Counted from the first letter of the stretch, positions 35,423-44,800 are shown. The stretch: 64,000 bases of DNA from Hominimerdicola alba (GCF_900112155.1 NZ_FOKQ01000018.1:16712-80711); one strand, 5' to 3'. Numbers and translations: made by a program. Notes: generated from the sequence alone by a model not told the origin.

Positions 35423-36280
35423 ATGGCAGTGATAAAAACCGAGAAACTCACCTATGTATACGGTGAGGGTACGCCCTTTCGCAAGGTGGCAGTTGATAAC
35501 GTTGACCTTGAGATAGAAAAGGGTGACTTTGCAGGGATAATCGGGCACACGGGTTCGGGAAAGTCCACGCTGATACAGCATTTCAACGGGCTTTTGAAAC
35601 CCACCAGCGGTGCGGTATACATAGACGGCGAAAAACTCTGGGACGATAAGTCTAAGCTTCGTCCTGTGAGGTTCAAGGTGGGGCTGGTCTTCCAGTACCC
35701 CGAATACCAGCTGTTTGAGGAGACGGTAGCTAAGGATATAGCTTTCGGACCCAAGAACATGGGGCTTAACAAGGACGAGATTGACCGCCGTGTAAAAGAA
35801 AGTGCAGAGATGGTCGGGCTTTCTTCTAAAGCTCTGGAGAAATCTCCCTTTGAGCTTTCGGGCGGACAGCGCAGGCGTGCGGCTATCGCGGGAGTTATGG
35901 CGATGGAACCCGAGGTGCTGATACTGGACGAGCCTGCATCGGGACTTGACCCCAAGGGCAGGGAGCAGATACTGGGCATGATAAAGGATTACCACAGGCA
36001 GAAAGGCAACACGGTACTGCTGGTATCACATTCAATGGAGGATATCGCCAAGAATGTTAACAAGATACTTGTCATGAACGATGCGAAGCTTTTCTGCTAT
36101 GATGAGACGGTGAAGGTATTTCACCGTGCTGAGGAACTGGAAGCTATGGGGCTTGCAGTTCCTCAGGTGACAAGGGTGTTCAACAGGCTGAAAGCTATGG
36201 GGATAGACCTTGGAGAAGATGTATATACGGTCGGTTTCGGCAGAGACCTTTTGCTGAACAGGCTTGGGAAGAGGGTTTAG
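35423..36280 (+). CDS. ecfA2: energy-coupling factor transporter ATPase EcfA2
   Basis: 285 residues. Walker A GHTGSGKST at 41-49, Q-loop VFQYPEYQLFEETVAKDIAF (typical of EcfA2), signature LSGGQRRR and Walker B VLILDEPASGLDPKG. Partner of EcfA1. Its stop is separated from the ecfT start by only two bases. Confidence 0.94.
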   Translation: MAVIKTEKLTYVYGEGTPFRKVAVDNVDLEIEKGDFAGIIGHTGSGKSTLIQHFNGLLKPTSGAVYIDGEKLWDDKSKLRPVRFKVGLVFQYPEYQLFEETVAKDIAFGPKNMGLNKDEIDRRVKESAEMVGLSSKALEKSPFELSGGQRRRAAIAGVMAMEPEVLILDEPASGLDPKGREQILGMIKDYHRQKGNTVLLVSHSMEDIAKNVNKILVMNDAKLFCYDETVKVFHRAEELEAMGLAVPQVTRVFNRLKAMGIDLGEDVYTVGFGRDLLLNRLGKRV

Positions 36281-36282
36281 GA

Positions 36283-37089
36283 TTGATAAAGGATATTACG
36301 ATAGGACAGTATTTCCCGGGGAATTCGGTGCTGCACCGCATGGACGCCAGGGTGAAGATACTGCTGACGGCGGTATTCATCGTTATGCTGTTCATGGCTA
36401 AGAGCATACAGGCGCTCTCGGTGGGGATAGTGTTCACGGTGGTGACATTTATAATATCGCGGATACCGCTAAAAATGATGGGCAAGAGCCTGAAGCCCAT
36501 AGTACCCATCGTCATATTCACGGCGGTGCTGAACTTATTTTTCATACGCACAGGCGATGTGCTGTGGAAATGGAAGATAATAAAGCTGACAAGCGATGGC
36601 GTTGATACTTCGGTGTTCATGGTTATAAGGATAATATGTCTGATATGCGGAAGTTCACTGCTTACCTATACGACTTCACCCATAGAACTTACGGATGCTA
36701 TCGAGAAGCTGCTGGGACCTTTGAAGAAGATAAAGGTACCTGTGCATGAACTGGCTATGATGATGACGATAGCCCTGAGGTTCATACCCACGCTCATCGA
36801 GGAGACCGACAAGATAATCAATGCCCAGAAAGCACGCGGTGCTGATATGGAAACAGGCGGACTGATACAGAAGACCAAGGCACTGATACCCATACTGATA
36901 CCGCTGTTCGTGGCAAGTTTCAGGCACGCCGAGGAACTTGCGCTGGCTATGGAATGCAGGTGCTATCACGGCGGTGAGGGCAGGACGCGCATGAAACAGC
37001 TGAAACTCAGCCTGATCGACCTCTGGGGCAGTTTGTACTGCATGGTATTCTTAGCAGGGGTCATCGCGGTGAATATCATCACTAAATAG
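36283..37089 (+). CDS. ecfT: energy-coupling factor transmembrane protein EcfT
   Basis: 268 residues from a TTG start. IGQYFPGNSVLHRMDARVKI at the N-terminus and about five membrane segments. The two coupling motifs are visible: NAQKARGADMETGG and MECRCYHGGEGRTRM, each with the Ala-Arg-Gly-type core that touches the ATPases. EcfT links the ATPases to S components. Confidence 0.93.
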   Translation: MIKDITIGQYFPGNSVLHRMDARVKILLTAVFIVMLFMAKSIQALSVGIVFTVVTFIISRIPLKMMGKSLKPIVPIVIFTAVLNLFFIRTGDVLWKWKIIKLTSDGVDTSVFMVIRIICLICGSSLLTYTTSPIELTDAIEKLLGPLKKIKVPVHELAMMMTIALRFIPTLIEETDKIINAQKARGADMETGGLIQKTKALIPILIPLFVASFRHAEELALAMECRCYHGGEGRTRMKQLKLSLIDLWGSLYCMVFLAGVIAVNIITK

Positions 37090-37181
37090 AAGTTTTCAGC
37101 ATATCAACATATGCTGTGGATATGGTTTACAGAAAAATGTGCAAAAATTCTGGAAGACAATAGTATGTTTGAGGAGAATTA

Positions 37182-37643
37182 ATGATGGAAGATATTTATT
37201 TCCCCGAACTGGGAATGAGCGAGAAGGAACTTATGAAGAAACTTCCGTTCACGAAAGCTACAAACGGTGCTACCGGAAAGACTCTGGATTTCTCGTGGTA
37301 CGGCAAGATACCGAAGGGCTGGAGGATAGCTTTCGGTAAAGAGATGCTGACAGAGATGGCGGCAGAATACAAGAACTTCACGAGACACGACAGAAAAGAA
37401 TGGCGTGTCACCGGAGTTATGGAAAAGTACGGCGAGCTTCGTATCTACACGGGCATGACTACTCCCAAAATGGATGACATTCTGGAGAAGTACACTTCAC
37501 TCAGCCACAAAAGGTGTCTTGAGTGCGGCAAGCCCTGTGTTCAGCGCGGCGATGGCTGGATATACACCATGTGTGAAGACTGCTACGAGGACATGGTGGA
37601 AAGGCTTGGTCACGGCGCCGGTATAAGAACGCCTTTTGACTGA
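37182..37643 (+). CDS. hypothetical protein with C-terminal CxxC zinc-binding part
   Basis: 153 residues. An N-terminal domain without family match is followed by KRCLECGKPCVQ and YTMCEDCYED, giving four cysteines in two close pairs, probably a zinc site. TTTGAGGAGAATTA precedes two ATG codons. It lies between ecfT and truA, an insert in a usually conserved order. Function unknown. Confidence 0.6.
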   Translation: MMEDIYFPELGMSEKELMKKLPFTKATNGATGKTLDFSWYGKIPKGWRIAFGKEMLTEMAAEYKNFTRHDRKEWRVTGVMEKYGELRIYTGMTTPKMDDILEKYTSLSHKRCLECGKPCVQRGDGWIYTMCEDCYEDMVERLGHGAGIRTPFD

Positions 37644-37749
37644 TAATTGCTGTTTTCTGCGGTGCGGTATGCTTCATGAGAGTTACCGTGGGGCGAGTAT
37701 GCGCATTTTGCGGCGGAGAACGGTATACATATGAAAGGAGATGTCTGTA

Positions 37750-38043
37750 ATGGGCGGTTTTCTGACCGATATGGATCAGGATCACAAGATAATGATACTG
37801 GAGAAAAAGATAAGCAGACTTGAAAACAAACTGAATGGAGGCAGCGGTATGTCTAAGATACTGGAAACACTGATAGGACAGGATGTAACTTTGAATTTTG
37901 CATATGAAGAACTTAAATGCAGGGTACTTGACTGCGATGAGGACTGGATAAAGCTGCTGGTATACGGCAAAAAGAAGGATATGACGATAATACGCCCTGT
38001 ATACGAGATAACAAAAGTAACACTTGACAAAGACGGGATATAA
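37750..38043 (+). CDS. small coiled-coil protein with a possible Sm-like C-terminal part
   Basis: 97 residues from the ATG nine bases after GGAG. The first 35 residues form a charged helix (IMILEKKISRLENKLNG), and the rest alternates strands: LIGQDVTLNFAYEELKCRVL, then DWIKLLVYGKKKDMTIIRPV. The second half has the feel of a small beta barrel of Sm/PRC type, but this is a guess. It ends nine bases before truA. Confidence 0.55.
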   Translation: MGGFLTDMDQDHKIMILEKKISRLENKLNGGSGMSKILETLIGQDVTLNFAYEELKCRVLDCDEDWIKLLVYGKKKDMTIIRPVYEITKVTLDKDGI

Positions 38044-38052
38044 GTTTATAAT

Positions 38053-38805
38053 ATGAGATACTTCAAAATGACGCTGGCTTATGACGGCAGCAATTATCAC
38101 GGCTGGCAGAGACAATCAAATGCGCTGGCAGTGCAGGAGGTAGTGGAAGACGCTATCCTGAAGCTGACGGGAGAAAAGGTGGTCGTGCAGGGCTGTTCCC
38201 GTACTGACGCGGGAGTCCATGCGAGAGAATATGTGCTTTCTTTCGGGCTGGAACTGCCCATAAACTGTCGGGGCATACAGCTGGGGCTGAATTCATGGCT
38301 GCCCGATGATATCAGTGTCATAGGCTGCGAGGAAGCTGATGAGGGCTTTCACGCGAGATATATGTGCAAAGGCAAGGAGTACGAGTATATCGTACACAAC
38401 AGCAGGATAAAAGACCCATTCATGCGCAATACTGCTTTCAGGAACACTTATCCCATAGATGAGGAACTACTGGACAGGGCGGCAAAGGATTTTGTCGGCG
38501 AGCATGATTTCAAGGCATTCTGCTCCACAGCCTGCGACAAAGAGATAACTGTAAGGAAGATATATCGTTTCGATGTCAGGCGTGAGGGTGACAAGGTCAT
38601 CTTCACCGTGGCGGGAAACGGGTTTTTATACAATATGGTCAGGATAATGGTGGGAACGCTGCTTTTCATAAACGAGGGTAAGATAGCCGCTGACGCTATC
38701 CCCCGCATACTGGATTCAAAGGACAGGAAGAAAGCAGGCAAGACAGTACCGCCTCAGGGATTGTACCTGAACAAAGTTTATTATGATGAGGTATCGGTAG
38801 ATTGA
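38053..38805 (+). CDS. truA: tRNA pseudouridine(38-40) synthase TruA
   Basis: 250 residues. The active-site loop VVQGCSRTDAGVHAREYVLS contains the catalytic Asp. MTLAYDGSNYHGWQRQ at the start and FLYNMVRIMVGTLLFI near the end are family signatures. TruA modifies positions 38-40 in the anticodon arm of many tRNAs. Its TGA overlaps the TTG start of the next gene by four bases. Confidence 0.96.
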   Translation: MRYFKMTLAYDGSNYHGWQRQSNALAVQEVVEDAILKLTGEKVVVQGCSRTDAGVHAREYVLSFGLELPINCRGIQLGLNSWLPDDISVIGCEEADEGFHARYMCKGKEYEYIVHNSRIKDPFMRNTAFRNTYPIDEELLDRAAKDFVGEHDFKAFCSTACDKEITVRKIYRFDVRREGDKVIFTVAGNGFLYNMVRIMVGTLLFINEGKIAADAIPRILDSKDRKKAGKTVPPQGLYLNKVYYDEVSVD

Positions 38806-40565
38806 GCAATAAGAGTAAAAACAGAAGAGGCAGAAGAAGAACTCGCCGCCCCGAGGACATCATCAGGGAAATAGATGAGATGGCTGAGCTTGCTGACTTC
38901 ACGGTAAAGCCTGAGGAAAGCGAAGAAGCCATAGAAACGGCTGAGGAGATAGTATCTGACACTGCCGAAGATATCGTGGAAAATGCTGATGAAGCTGTAG
39001 AAACAGCGGAAGAAGCTGTGGAAGAAACTACAGAGGAAGCCATAGGAGGATCATCCGGGGATACGGAAGAAACTGCCGAAGGATCTGTGGAGGAAGATTC
39101 AGAAGAAACCGAACAAGGATCTTTTGCTGCACCTGTGCAGGAATTTTTAGAGGAAGCATCAGAAGAACCCGAGGAAGAAGAGATCCCCGAGAGAGAGCCG
39201 GTCCCCGAGAGTGAACCGGTGAGAGAAAAGCCGCACAAGAAAAAGCATAAGCAGTCCTCCCAGAGGAAAAGGTCCGCTCCCCCCAGAGATGAAGCGGAGC
39301 TTGCCAGAAAGAGCATAAAGCACACCCGCACAGGGGGCATACCCGATGAGGAACCCCGCAGACGCAGGAGAAAGCCCGAACACGTAGCGCCTACCCCTGA
39401 GGAGATACGCGATGCAAGACACCGCGAGAAGAAAAAGCGTCGTGTAAGGACAGTTGCGGCTGTGCTGATAGTTGCAATGTTCGCAGGCGGGGCATACCTT
39501 ATGAGAGGAAAGTGGGTTCCCAAGCTGGAAAGCGTGCTGTACCGTCCTAAGGAGACCATAGTCAACGATGGCGAAGTAAAGAAGGGAAATTTCCCCCTGA
39601 GCTTTGACGACGGCGCGGTGAGCAGTATAAGCAATACGGGAAGCTACCTGCTTTGTCTGGATAAGAACCAGCTGAAGTTCTATGATTCTGACGGTGAGGA
39701 GAGCAACTCGTTCAGCCACAACTACGCAGACCCTGTAATGAGGACATCTGACAAGAGGGTGCTGCTTTACGACAAGGGCGGAAGTTCCCTGATGGTAGTC
39801 GGAAAGAAGAGCGAGATGTTCACGAAGTCGGTGAAGAACAGGCTGATAATGGCTGAACTGGCTTCAAACGACAATGTGGCTGTGGTAACTTCGGACGAGA
39901 AGTACGCAGGCATACTGACGGTATATGACGGCAACGGCCGTGAGATATACAAATGGTCGAGCAGCGCGGCGGTGCTGAGCGTTACATTTGACGAAAGCGG
40001 CAGCGGCTGTTTTGTTACAACGTATTCAAGCAAGGGCGGTATGCTGAGTTCGGTGGTCAGGTATCTGACATTTGACTCTGAAGACCCTGAGATGGTGAGC
40101 GAACCTCTGCCCGTGCTGGCTTTGCAGGCTATGAAAAACGAGAGCGGTGACATCTGGGTAGCAGGTGACACAGCATTCTACAGGCTTGACAGCAGGGGAA
40201 AGATACTTACCACATACAAATACGAGGGCACGATATCGGACTTTGCCCTGAGCAGCAGTTGTGCTGCGGTGGTGCTTGACGGTATCAAACGCAGGTCTTC
40301 GGAACTGCTGATATTTGACAGCAGCACTGAGAACGACCAGCCCGACAAGAGGGTGAAGGAATCCGACGGAATGCCCGAAAGGCTGAAAATAAGCGGCAGC
40401 AAGATAGTTCTGCTGAAAGAGAACAGCATAGACTGTTATGACAGGTTCGGAAATCTTGATGCGACAGCGGAATGCAGCTCGGATTACAGTGATTTTGTTT
40501 ACTTCGATGACAGCGTATACTTCTGTGATTACCGTGAGGTGAACAAGATATCCTTTGCCACATAG
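38802..40565 (+). CDS. DUF5711-like membrane-anchored beta-propeller-type protein
   Basis: 587 residues from a TTG that overlaps the truA stop. A long acidic, low-complexity cytoplasmic region (Glu/Ala/Thr rich, about 40-125) and a basic stretch (to about 220) are followed by one membrane segment (about 223-240) and an extracytoplasmic region of about 340 residues. That region has repeating short blocks such as GSYLLCLDKNQLKFYDSDGE and NVAVVTSDEKYAGILTVYDG that look like a seven-bladed propeller of the DUF5711 kind. Role unknown; neighbours suggest an envelope function. Confidence 0.65.
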   Translation: MSNKSKNRRGRRRTRRPEDIIREIDEMAELADFTVKPEESEEAIETAEEIVSDTAEDIVENADEAVETAEEAVEETTEEAIGGSSGDTEETAEGSVEEDSEETEQGSFAAPVQEFLEEASEEPEEEEIPEREPVPESEPVREKPHKKKHKQSSQRKRSAPPRDEAELARKSIKHTRTGGIPDEEPRRRRRKPEHVAPTPEEIRDARHREKKKRRVRTVAAVLIVAMFAGGAYLMRGKWVPKLESVLYRPKETIVNDGEVKKGNFPLSFDDGAVSSISNTGSYLLCLDKNQLKFYDSDGEESNSFSHNYADPVMRTSDKRVLLYDKGGSSLMVVGKKSEMFTKSVKNRLIMAELASNDNVAVVTSDEKYAGILTVYDGNGREIYKWSSSAAVLSVTFDESGSGCFVTTYSSKGGMLSSVVRYLTFDSEDPEMVSEPLPVLALQAMKNESGDIWVAGDTAFYRLDSRGKILTTYKYEGTISDFALSSSCAAVVLDGIKRRSSELLIFDSSTENDQPDKRVKESDGMPERLKISGSKIVLLKENSIDCYDRFGNLDATAECSSDYSDFVYFDDSVYFCDYREVNKISFAT

Positions 40566-40575
40566 GAGGAGTATC

Positions 40576-41454
40576 ATGGCTTTTATACTTGATGCATCTG
40601 TGTTCCTGATACTTGTGGTGACCTGCATTGTGGGTTATACCAGGGGTTTTCGCAGGAGTATCATAGGCATGATAGCTGCCGTTATCGCCACGGTATCGGC
40701 TGCGGCTTTTTCCGATGCGCTGGCTGAACCTGTTTATAACAGGTATATGCGGGACAAGGTAAAGGCTCATGTGATGAAGGCGATTGAAGATGCCGACCCG
40801 AAAGAGATAGTCATGGATAAGCTGAAAGAGCGTGGCTACGGTGATCATTTCACTGAGGCTGAGATAGGGGAGACCGTTGAAAAGGGCGGCGACCTCGATG
40901 AGAATATCAGCGAGCTTATGAAAAGCAAAGGATTCGGCAATGATGATATCGACGGATTTAATCAGGAGATAGACAGTTATCTGGATAACGAACTGCCAGT
41001 GAGTATCGACAGGCAGCTGGAGAAAGCAGGTCTTTCGAGGTTTGTCGATAGCATACATATCTCCACTGAGGATATGCGCGAATGTGTTACCAGGGTAGCA
41101 ACCCAGAGCAAGGCGGACGCGGCGGATTACATCGTTGAAAAGGCTGTGAGCCCCATAATGACAGGTGTGATACGTTGTCTGTTATTTGTCATAAGCTATC
41201 TGGTGATGATACTTCTGCTGAAACTGATAGTGGCGGTATCGGGCATACTGGACAAGATGAAAGACGTCAAGGCGGCTGACCGTTTTGCGGGGCTGGCGCT
41301 GGGTACCATACAGGGACTGCTTTACTGTGCAGTCATCGCCTGGGCGCTGACCGTTTTCTGTCGGGCTACAAAGGACAGCCTGACTGTATTCAATGCGGGG
41401 ATAGCTGAGGAGACTTATCTGTTCAGATATTTCTTTGACTTTTTCCACGGCTGA
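40576..41454 (+). CDS. CvpA-family membrane protein
   Basis: 292 residues from the ATG following GGAGGAGTATC. The N-terminus ILDASVFLILVVTCIVGYTR with GFRRSIIGMIAAV has the CvpA pattern (short helix, then GxxRG). A long soluble insert (about 55-185) separates the first two segments from the last two. CvpA proteins were first seen in colicin V production and are linked to envelope processes and biofilm; mechanism unclear. Confidence 0.75.
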   Translation: MAFILDASVFLILVVTCIVGYTRGFRRSIIGMIAAVIATVSAAAFSDALAEPVYNRYMRDKVKAHVMKAIEDADPKEIVMDKLKERGYGDHFTEAEIGETVEKGGDLDENISELMKSKGFGNDDIDGFNQEIDSYLDNELPVSIDRQLEKAGLSRFVDSIHISTEDMRECVTRVATQSKADAADYIVEKAVSPIMTGVIRCLLFVISYLVMILLLKLIVAVSGILDKMKDVKAADRFAGLALGTIQGLLYCAVIAWALTVFCRATKDSLTVFNAGIAEETYLFRYFFDFFHG

Positions 41455-41549
41455 TATGTACCGAGCTTTATATGCGATACGGTACGAAGCCCATATTATG
41501 AATAGGATATTTACAGCCTTGCTTCAGGCAGGGCGGAAAGGAGATAAAT

Positions 41550-43913
41550 ATGATAAAGTGTTCAAGGTGCGGCAAAAGGCCTGCGGTGGTATTCGTATCA
41601 TCGGCAAACCCCAATGACCCTACCAAGGCTATGAAGAACGAGGGTCTGTGCCTTAGCTGTGCGAGAGAACTGAAGATACCTCAGGTGGAGGACTACATCA
41701 AGAAGATGGGTATATCCGATGAGGAAATTGAGGCAATGAACAATACATTTGATGAACTGGACGACGGCTCGGACTTCGAGCCCGGCGGAAGCGGCACCAT
41801 GCCCGATATACTGTCGAACCTTTTCGGCGGTATAAAGAACATGGCTGACAGTCTGGAGAAAAATCTTACAGGCGGTGAGGGCTTCGGCAGCATAATGCCC
41901 GATGCAGCCCCAAAGAGAAAGTCTTCCGAGCAGGCTGAGAAAGAGCCCAGAGGAAAGAACGGCAAGAAGCTGAAATTCCTCAATAACTACTGCACAAACC
42001 TGACCAAGAAAGCCCGTGACGGTGAGCTTGACAACATCATCGGCAGAGACAGGGAGATTTCGAGAGTTGAGCATATACTTTCCAGAAGACAGAAGAACAA
42101 CCCCTGCCTGATAGGTGAGCCCGGTGTTGGTAAAACTGCCATCGCTGAGGGTATCGCCCAGAAGATCGTTGCAGGTGATGTGCCTTTCCATCTGCTGGGC
42201 AAGGAGATATACCTCCTCGACCTAACTTCTCTGGTAGCAGGCACACAGTTCCGCGGACAGTTCGAGAGCAGATGCAAGGGTCTTGTTGAGGAAGTTAAAG
42301 CTGAGGGCAACATCATACTGTTCATCGATGAAGTGCATACTCTGGTAGGCACAGGCGATTCCGAGGGCAGCATGAATGCGGCTAATATACTGAAACCCAG
42401 CCTTTCAAGAGGTGAGATACAGGTCATCGGTGCCACTACTTTTTCGGAGTACCGCAAGTACATCGAAAAGGATTCCGCACTTGAAAGACGTTTTCAGCCT
42501 GTAACGGTAGGTGAGCCTAACGTTGAGGACACTGTAAGTGTTCTGGAGGGCATTAGCAAGTACTATGAGGAGTATCACAGAGTTCACGTTTCAAAGGAGA
42601 GCCTGAGAAAGTGCGCCATACTTTCCGAAAGATATATCAACGACAGATTCCTGCCCGACAAGGCTATCGACCTGCTTGATGAAGCCTGCGCCTGCACCAG
42701 CATACGCACTCCCGAGATAGCTGAGTACGACAAGGCTAAGGGCGAGCTCGAAGAGCACAAGGCTCTTATCGATACCTACGAGCAGAAAGACGAGCCCGAT
42801 TTTGAGAGTATCGCCAGGGAGAAGAGCGAGATAAGCCGTCTGACCAAGCAGATAGAAGACCTGGAGAATAAGCTGGCTGAGGTATACGTTACTGACGAGG
42901 ATATATCCAAGGTCATCGAGCTGTGGACTGGCATACCTGCAAACAAGATAGCTGAGAGCGAATTCGAGAAGATACGCAACCTGAGAGATGAGATGTCCAA
43001 GCGCATCATCGGTCAGGACGAGGCTGTTGACAAGGTGGCTAAGGCTATCAAGAGGACAAGAGTTCAGCTGGATAAGAGACGCAGACCTGCATCGTTCATA
43101 TTCGTAGGACCTACAGGCGTGGGCAAGACCGAGCTTGTAAAGGTGCTGGGCGAATCCATGTTTGATGCTACTGAGCCCCTTATCAGGATAGATATGTCGG
43201 AGTATATGGAGAAGTACAGTGTATCCAAGCTTATCGGCTCGCCTCCCGGATATGTGGGTTATGACGAGGCAGGTCAGCTGACGGAAAAGGTAAGGCGCAG
43301 ACCTTACAGCGTGGTACTTTTCGACGAGATAGAAAAAGCTCACCCCGATGTTATGAATATACTGCTCCAGATACTGGACGAGGGCAAGATAAACGATTCT
43401 CAGGGCAGGAGCGTTTCCTTTGAGAACACTGTCATTGTTATGACCTCCAACGCAGGTGCGGCTGACAAGGATACAGGTGTGGGCTTCAACAAGACCGACA
43501 CCGAGATAGCCGAGAACAAGGCTATGAAGGCTCTGAGAGAGTTCCTGAAGCCCGAGTTCCTGGGACGTGTGGACGAGATAGTTATGTTCAATGCGCTGAG
43601 CAAGGAGCACTACGAGAAGATCGCCGCGCTTATGCTGAACGAGATGAGAGTTCCGCTTTCGGAGAAGGCTATCAAGCTGGAATACACCGAGGATGCTCTG
43701 AAGCTTATCGCGGAGAAGAGCCATGGCAAAAAGCTGGGTGCAAGAGATATCCGCCGCGTGATAAGGGCAGAGGTCGAGGACAAGATAGCAGAAGTTATCG
43801 TGGAGAACGGCGAGGGCTGTATCGGACTTGTGAAAGTCGGTGCAGACGGCGACAAGCTTACCGTTACTACCGACAAGGACAGCAGTGTAAAGCTAGCTAA
43901 ATCTGAAGATTAA
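41550..43913 (+). CDS. Clp ATPase with N-terminal zinc finger, ClpE-like
   Basis: 787 residues. An N-terminal C4 zinc finger (C4, C7, C34, C37) takes the place of the usual Clp N domain. The first AAA+ module has Walker A GEPGVGKT at 189-196 and FIDEVHTLVGTG, a short coiled middle domain follows (about 405-455), and the second AAA+ module has GPTGVGKTE at about 520 and VLFDEIEKAHPD. These features fit ClpE, a heat- and stress-related unfoldase partner of ClpP. The start is preceded by AAAGGAG. Confidence 0.88.
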   Translation: MIKCSRCGKRPAVVFVSSANPNDPTKAMKNEGLCLSCARELKIPQVEDYIKKMGISDEEIEAMNNTFDELDDGSDFEPGGSGTMPDILSNLFGGIKNMADSLEKNLTGGEGFGSIMPDAAPKRKSSEQAEKEPRGKNGKKLKFLNNYCTNLTKKARDGELDNIIGRDREISRVEHILSRRQKNNPCLIGEPGVGKTAIAEGIAQKIVAGDVPFHLLGKEIYLLDLTSLVAGTQFRGQFESRCKGLVEEVKAEGNIILFIDEVHTLVGTGDSEGSMNAANILKPSLSRGEIQVIGATTFSEYRKYIEKDSALERRFQPVTVGEPNVEDTVSVLEGISKYYEEYHRVHVSKESLRKCAILSERYINDRFLPDKAIDLLDEACACTSIRTPEIAEYDKAKGELEEHKALIDTYEQKDEPDFESIAREKSEISRLTKQIEDLENKLAEVYVTDEDISKVIELWTGIPANKIAESEFEKIRNLRDEMSKRIIGQDEAVDKVAKAIKRTRVQLDKRRRPASFIFVGPTGVGKTELVKVLGESMFDATEPLIRIDMSEYMEKYSVSKLIGSPPGYVGYDEAGQLTEKVRRRPYSVVLFDEIEKAHPDVMNILLQILDEGKINDSQGRSVSFENTVIVMTSNAGAADKDTGVGFNKTDTEIAENKAMKALREFLKPEFLGRVDEIVMFNALSKEHYEKIAALMLNEMRVPLSEKAIKLEYTEDALKLIAEKSHGKKLGARDIRRVIRAEVEDKIAEVIVENGEGCIGLVKVGADGDKLTVTTDKDSSVKLAKSED

Positions 43914-43929
43914 ACTATAATTTAGATCG

Positions 43930-43963
43930 CTCCGCGGGAGATATCTTCTGCGGGGTGTCTTTA
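43930..43963 (+). terminator. likely terminator of the clpE-like gene
   Basis: CTCCGCGGGAGAT / ATCTTCTGCGGGG pair along 13 positions with several G-U pairs, then TGTCTTT. The T tract is short. Confidence 0.45.
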
Positions 43964-44031
43964 TGCCGTCGAAACGAACCAATAAGTGTATTTGGGGGCG
44001 AGATGAAAATTTTTATGAAAAATAAAAACTG

Positions 44032-44064
44032 TTTAAGGTAAAATTTAGCCGGGGATGTTATCAT
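44032..44064 (+). promoter_or_regulatory. sRNA unit 1 promoter with direct-repeat operator
   Basis: TTTAAG at 44032, ATTTAG at 44043 (11-bp period), ten bases, then TG-T-TATCAT (-10 at 44059-44064). No -35 box of its own. Confidence 0.7.
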
Positions 44065-44070
44065 ATAGAC

Positions 44071-44172
44071 AAGATAAAGAAAGAGTACAAGAGCTAATGA
44101 TATTTTCACCCTCTCCTATAAAAGTTTTACCGCAGAATGACCCGCGAATGATGTTCGCGGGCTGTTTTGTTT
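44071..44172 (+). ncRNA. small RNA 1 of the tandem array
   Basis: About 102 nt. Subtype A: AAGATAAAGAAAGAG at the 5' end, the pyrimidine-rich CACCCTCTCCTATAAA, GTTTTACCGCAGAATGA, and the terminator CCCGCGAA-TGATG-TTCGCGGG with CTGTTTTGTTT. The CCCTCTCC stretch could pair with Shine-Dalgarno sequences of mRNAs. Ends are estimated from the promoter and terminator. Confidence 0.72.
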
Positions 44173-44227
44173 GTGGGCGATAAGTTGGTGTAAAACTGCT
44201 GCGAAAAATTTCGGATATCAGAAAAAG

Positions 44228-44260
44228 ATTAAGGTATATTTTAGCTGTGGGTGTTATTAT
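44228..44260 (+). promoter_or_regulatory. sRNA unit 2 promoter with direct-repeat operator
   Basis: ATTAAG at 44228, TTTTAG at 44239, ten bases, extended -10 TG-T-TATTAT (44255-44260). Confidence 0.68.
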
Positions 44261-44266
44261 ATACAC

Positions 44267-44359
44267 AAGCTTAAAGAAAGATTTTCTAATTAACCCTCTT
44301 CAAAAAATAGTTTCCCTACAGAATAACCCGTGAAAATGATTCACGGGTCGTTTTGTTTT
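44267..44359 (+). ncRNA. small RNA 2 of the tandem array
   Basis: About 93 nt. Subtype B: AAGCTTAAAGAAAGATTTTC, CCCTCTTC, AGTTTCCCTACAGAATAA, and the terminator CCCGTGAA-AATGA-TTCACGGG with TCGTTTTGTTTT. Compared with unit 1 the stem changes C-G to T-A on both sides, keeping pairing. Confidence 0.7.
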
Positions 44360-44422
44360 ATGGGATATGGTGGATAAGCTGTGGTGAGATCGGCACGAAA
44401 AAATTTCGAGAAAGAGAAAATC

Positions 44423-44455
44423 TTTAAGGTATATTTTAGCTGTGGGTGTTATTAT
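44423..44455 (+). promoter_or_regulatory. sRNA unit 3 promoter with direct-repeat operator
   Basis: TTTAAG at 44423, TTTTAG at 44434, ten bases, extended -10 TG-T-TATTAT (44450-44455). Confidence 0.7.
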
Positions 44456-44461
44456 GTATAC

Positions 44462-44555
44462 AAGCTTAAAGAAAGATTTTCAAATTTCCTCTCTTCAAAA
44501 AATAGTTTCCCTACAGAATAGCCCGTGAATTGATGTTTCACGGGTCGTTTTGTTT
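44462..44555 (+). ncRNA. small RNA 3 of the tandem array
   Basis: About 94 nt, subtype B and closest to unit 2. TTTCCTCTCTTC is the pyrimidine-rich stretch, followed by AGTTTCCCTACAGAATAG and the terminator CCCGTGAA / TTCACGGG with TCGTTTTGTTT. Confidence 0.7.
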
Positions 44556-44602
44556 GGTGTAACTCATTGTGATCGGTGAAAAAATTCTGAAAATAAGAAT
44601 TG

Positions 44603-44635
44603 TTTAAGGTAAAATTTAGCCGGGGGTGTTATTAT
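44603..44635 (+). promoter_or_regulatory. sRNA unit 4 promoter with direct-repeat operator
   Basis: TTTAAG at 44603, ATTTAG at 44614, ten bases, extended -10 TG-T-TATTAT (44630-44635). Confidence 0.7.
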
Positions 44636-44641
44636 ATACAC

Positions 44642-44744
44642 AAGATAAAGAAAGAATACAAGAGTTGATATGTTTTCGCTATCTCCTATAAATAGTTTTA
44701 CCGCAGAATGGCCCACGAATTATGTTTCGTGGGCTGTTTTGTTT
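44642..44744 (+). ncRNA. small RNA 4 of the tandem array
   Basis: About 103 nt, subtype A and closest to unit 1. AAGATAAAGAAAGAATACAA at the 5' end, ATCTCCTATAAATAG, GTTTTACCGCAGAATGG, and the terminator CCCACGAA / TTCGTGGG with CTGTTTTGTTT. The stem differs from unit 1 by a compensated G-C to A-T change. Confidence 0.72.
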
Positions 44745-44800
44745 GTGTTGGATAAGATGTGTTGGGATGTACGCGAAAAAATTTCGGGAAACGGAAAATG

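Noticed and set aside
42591..43724. 377-residue open frame on the - strand
   Set aside because: It lies entirely antisense to the clpE-like gene; its length comes from that gene's codon bias.
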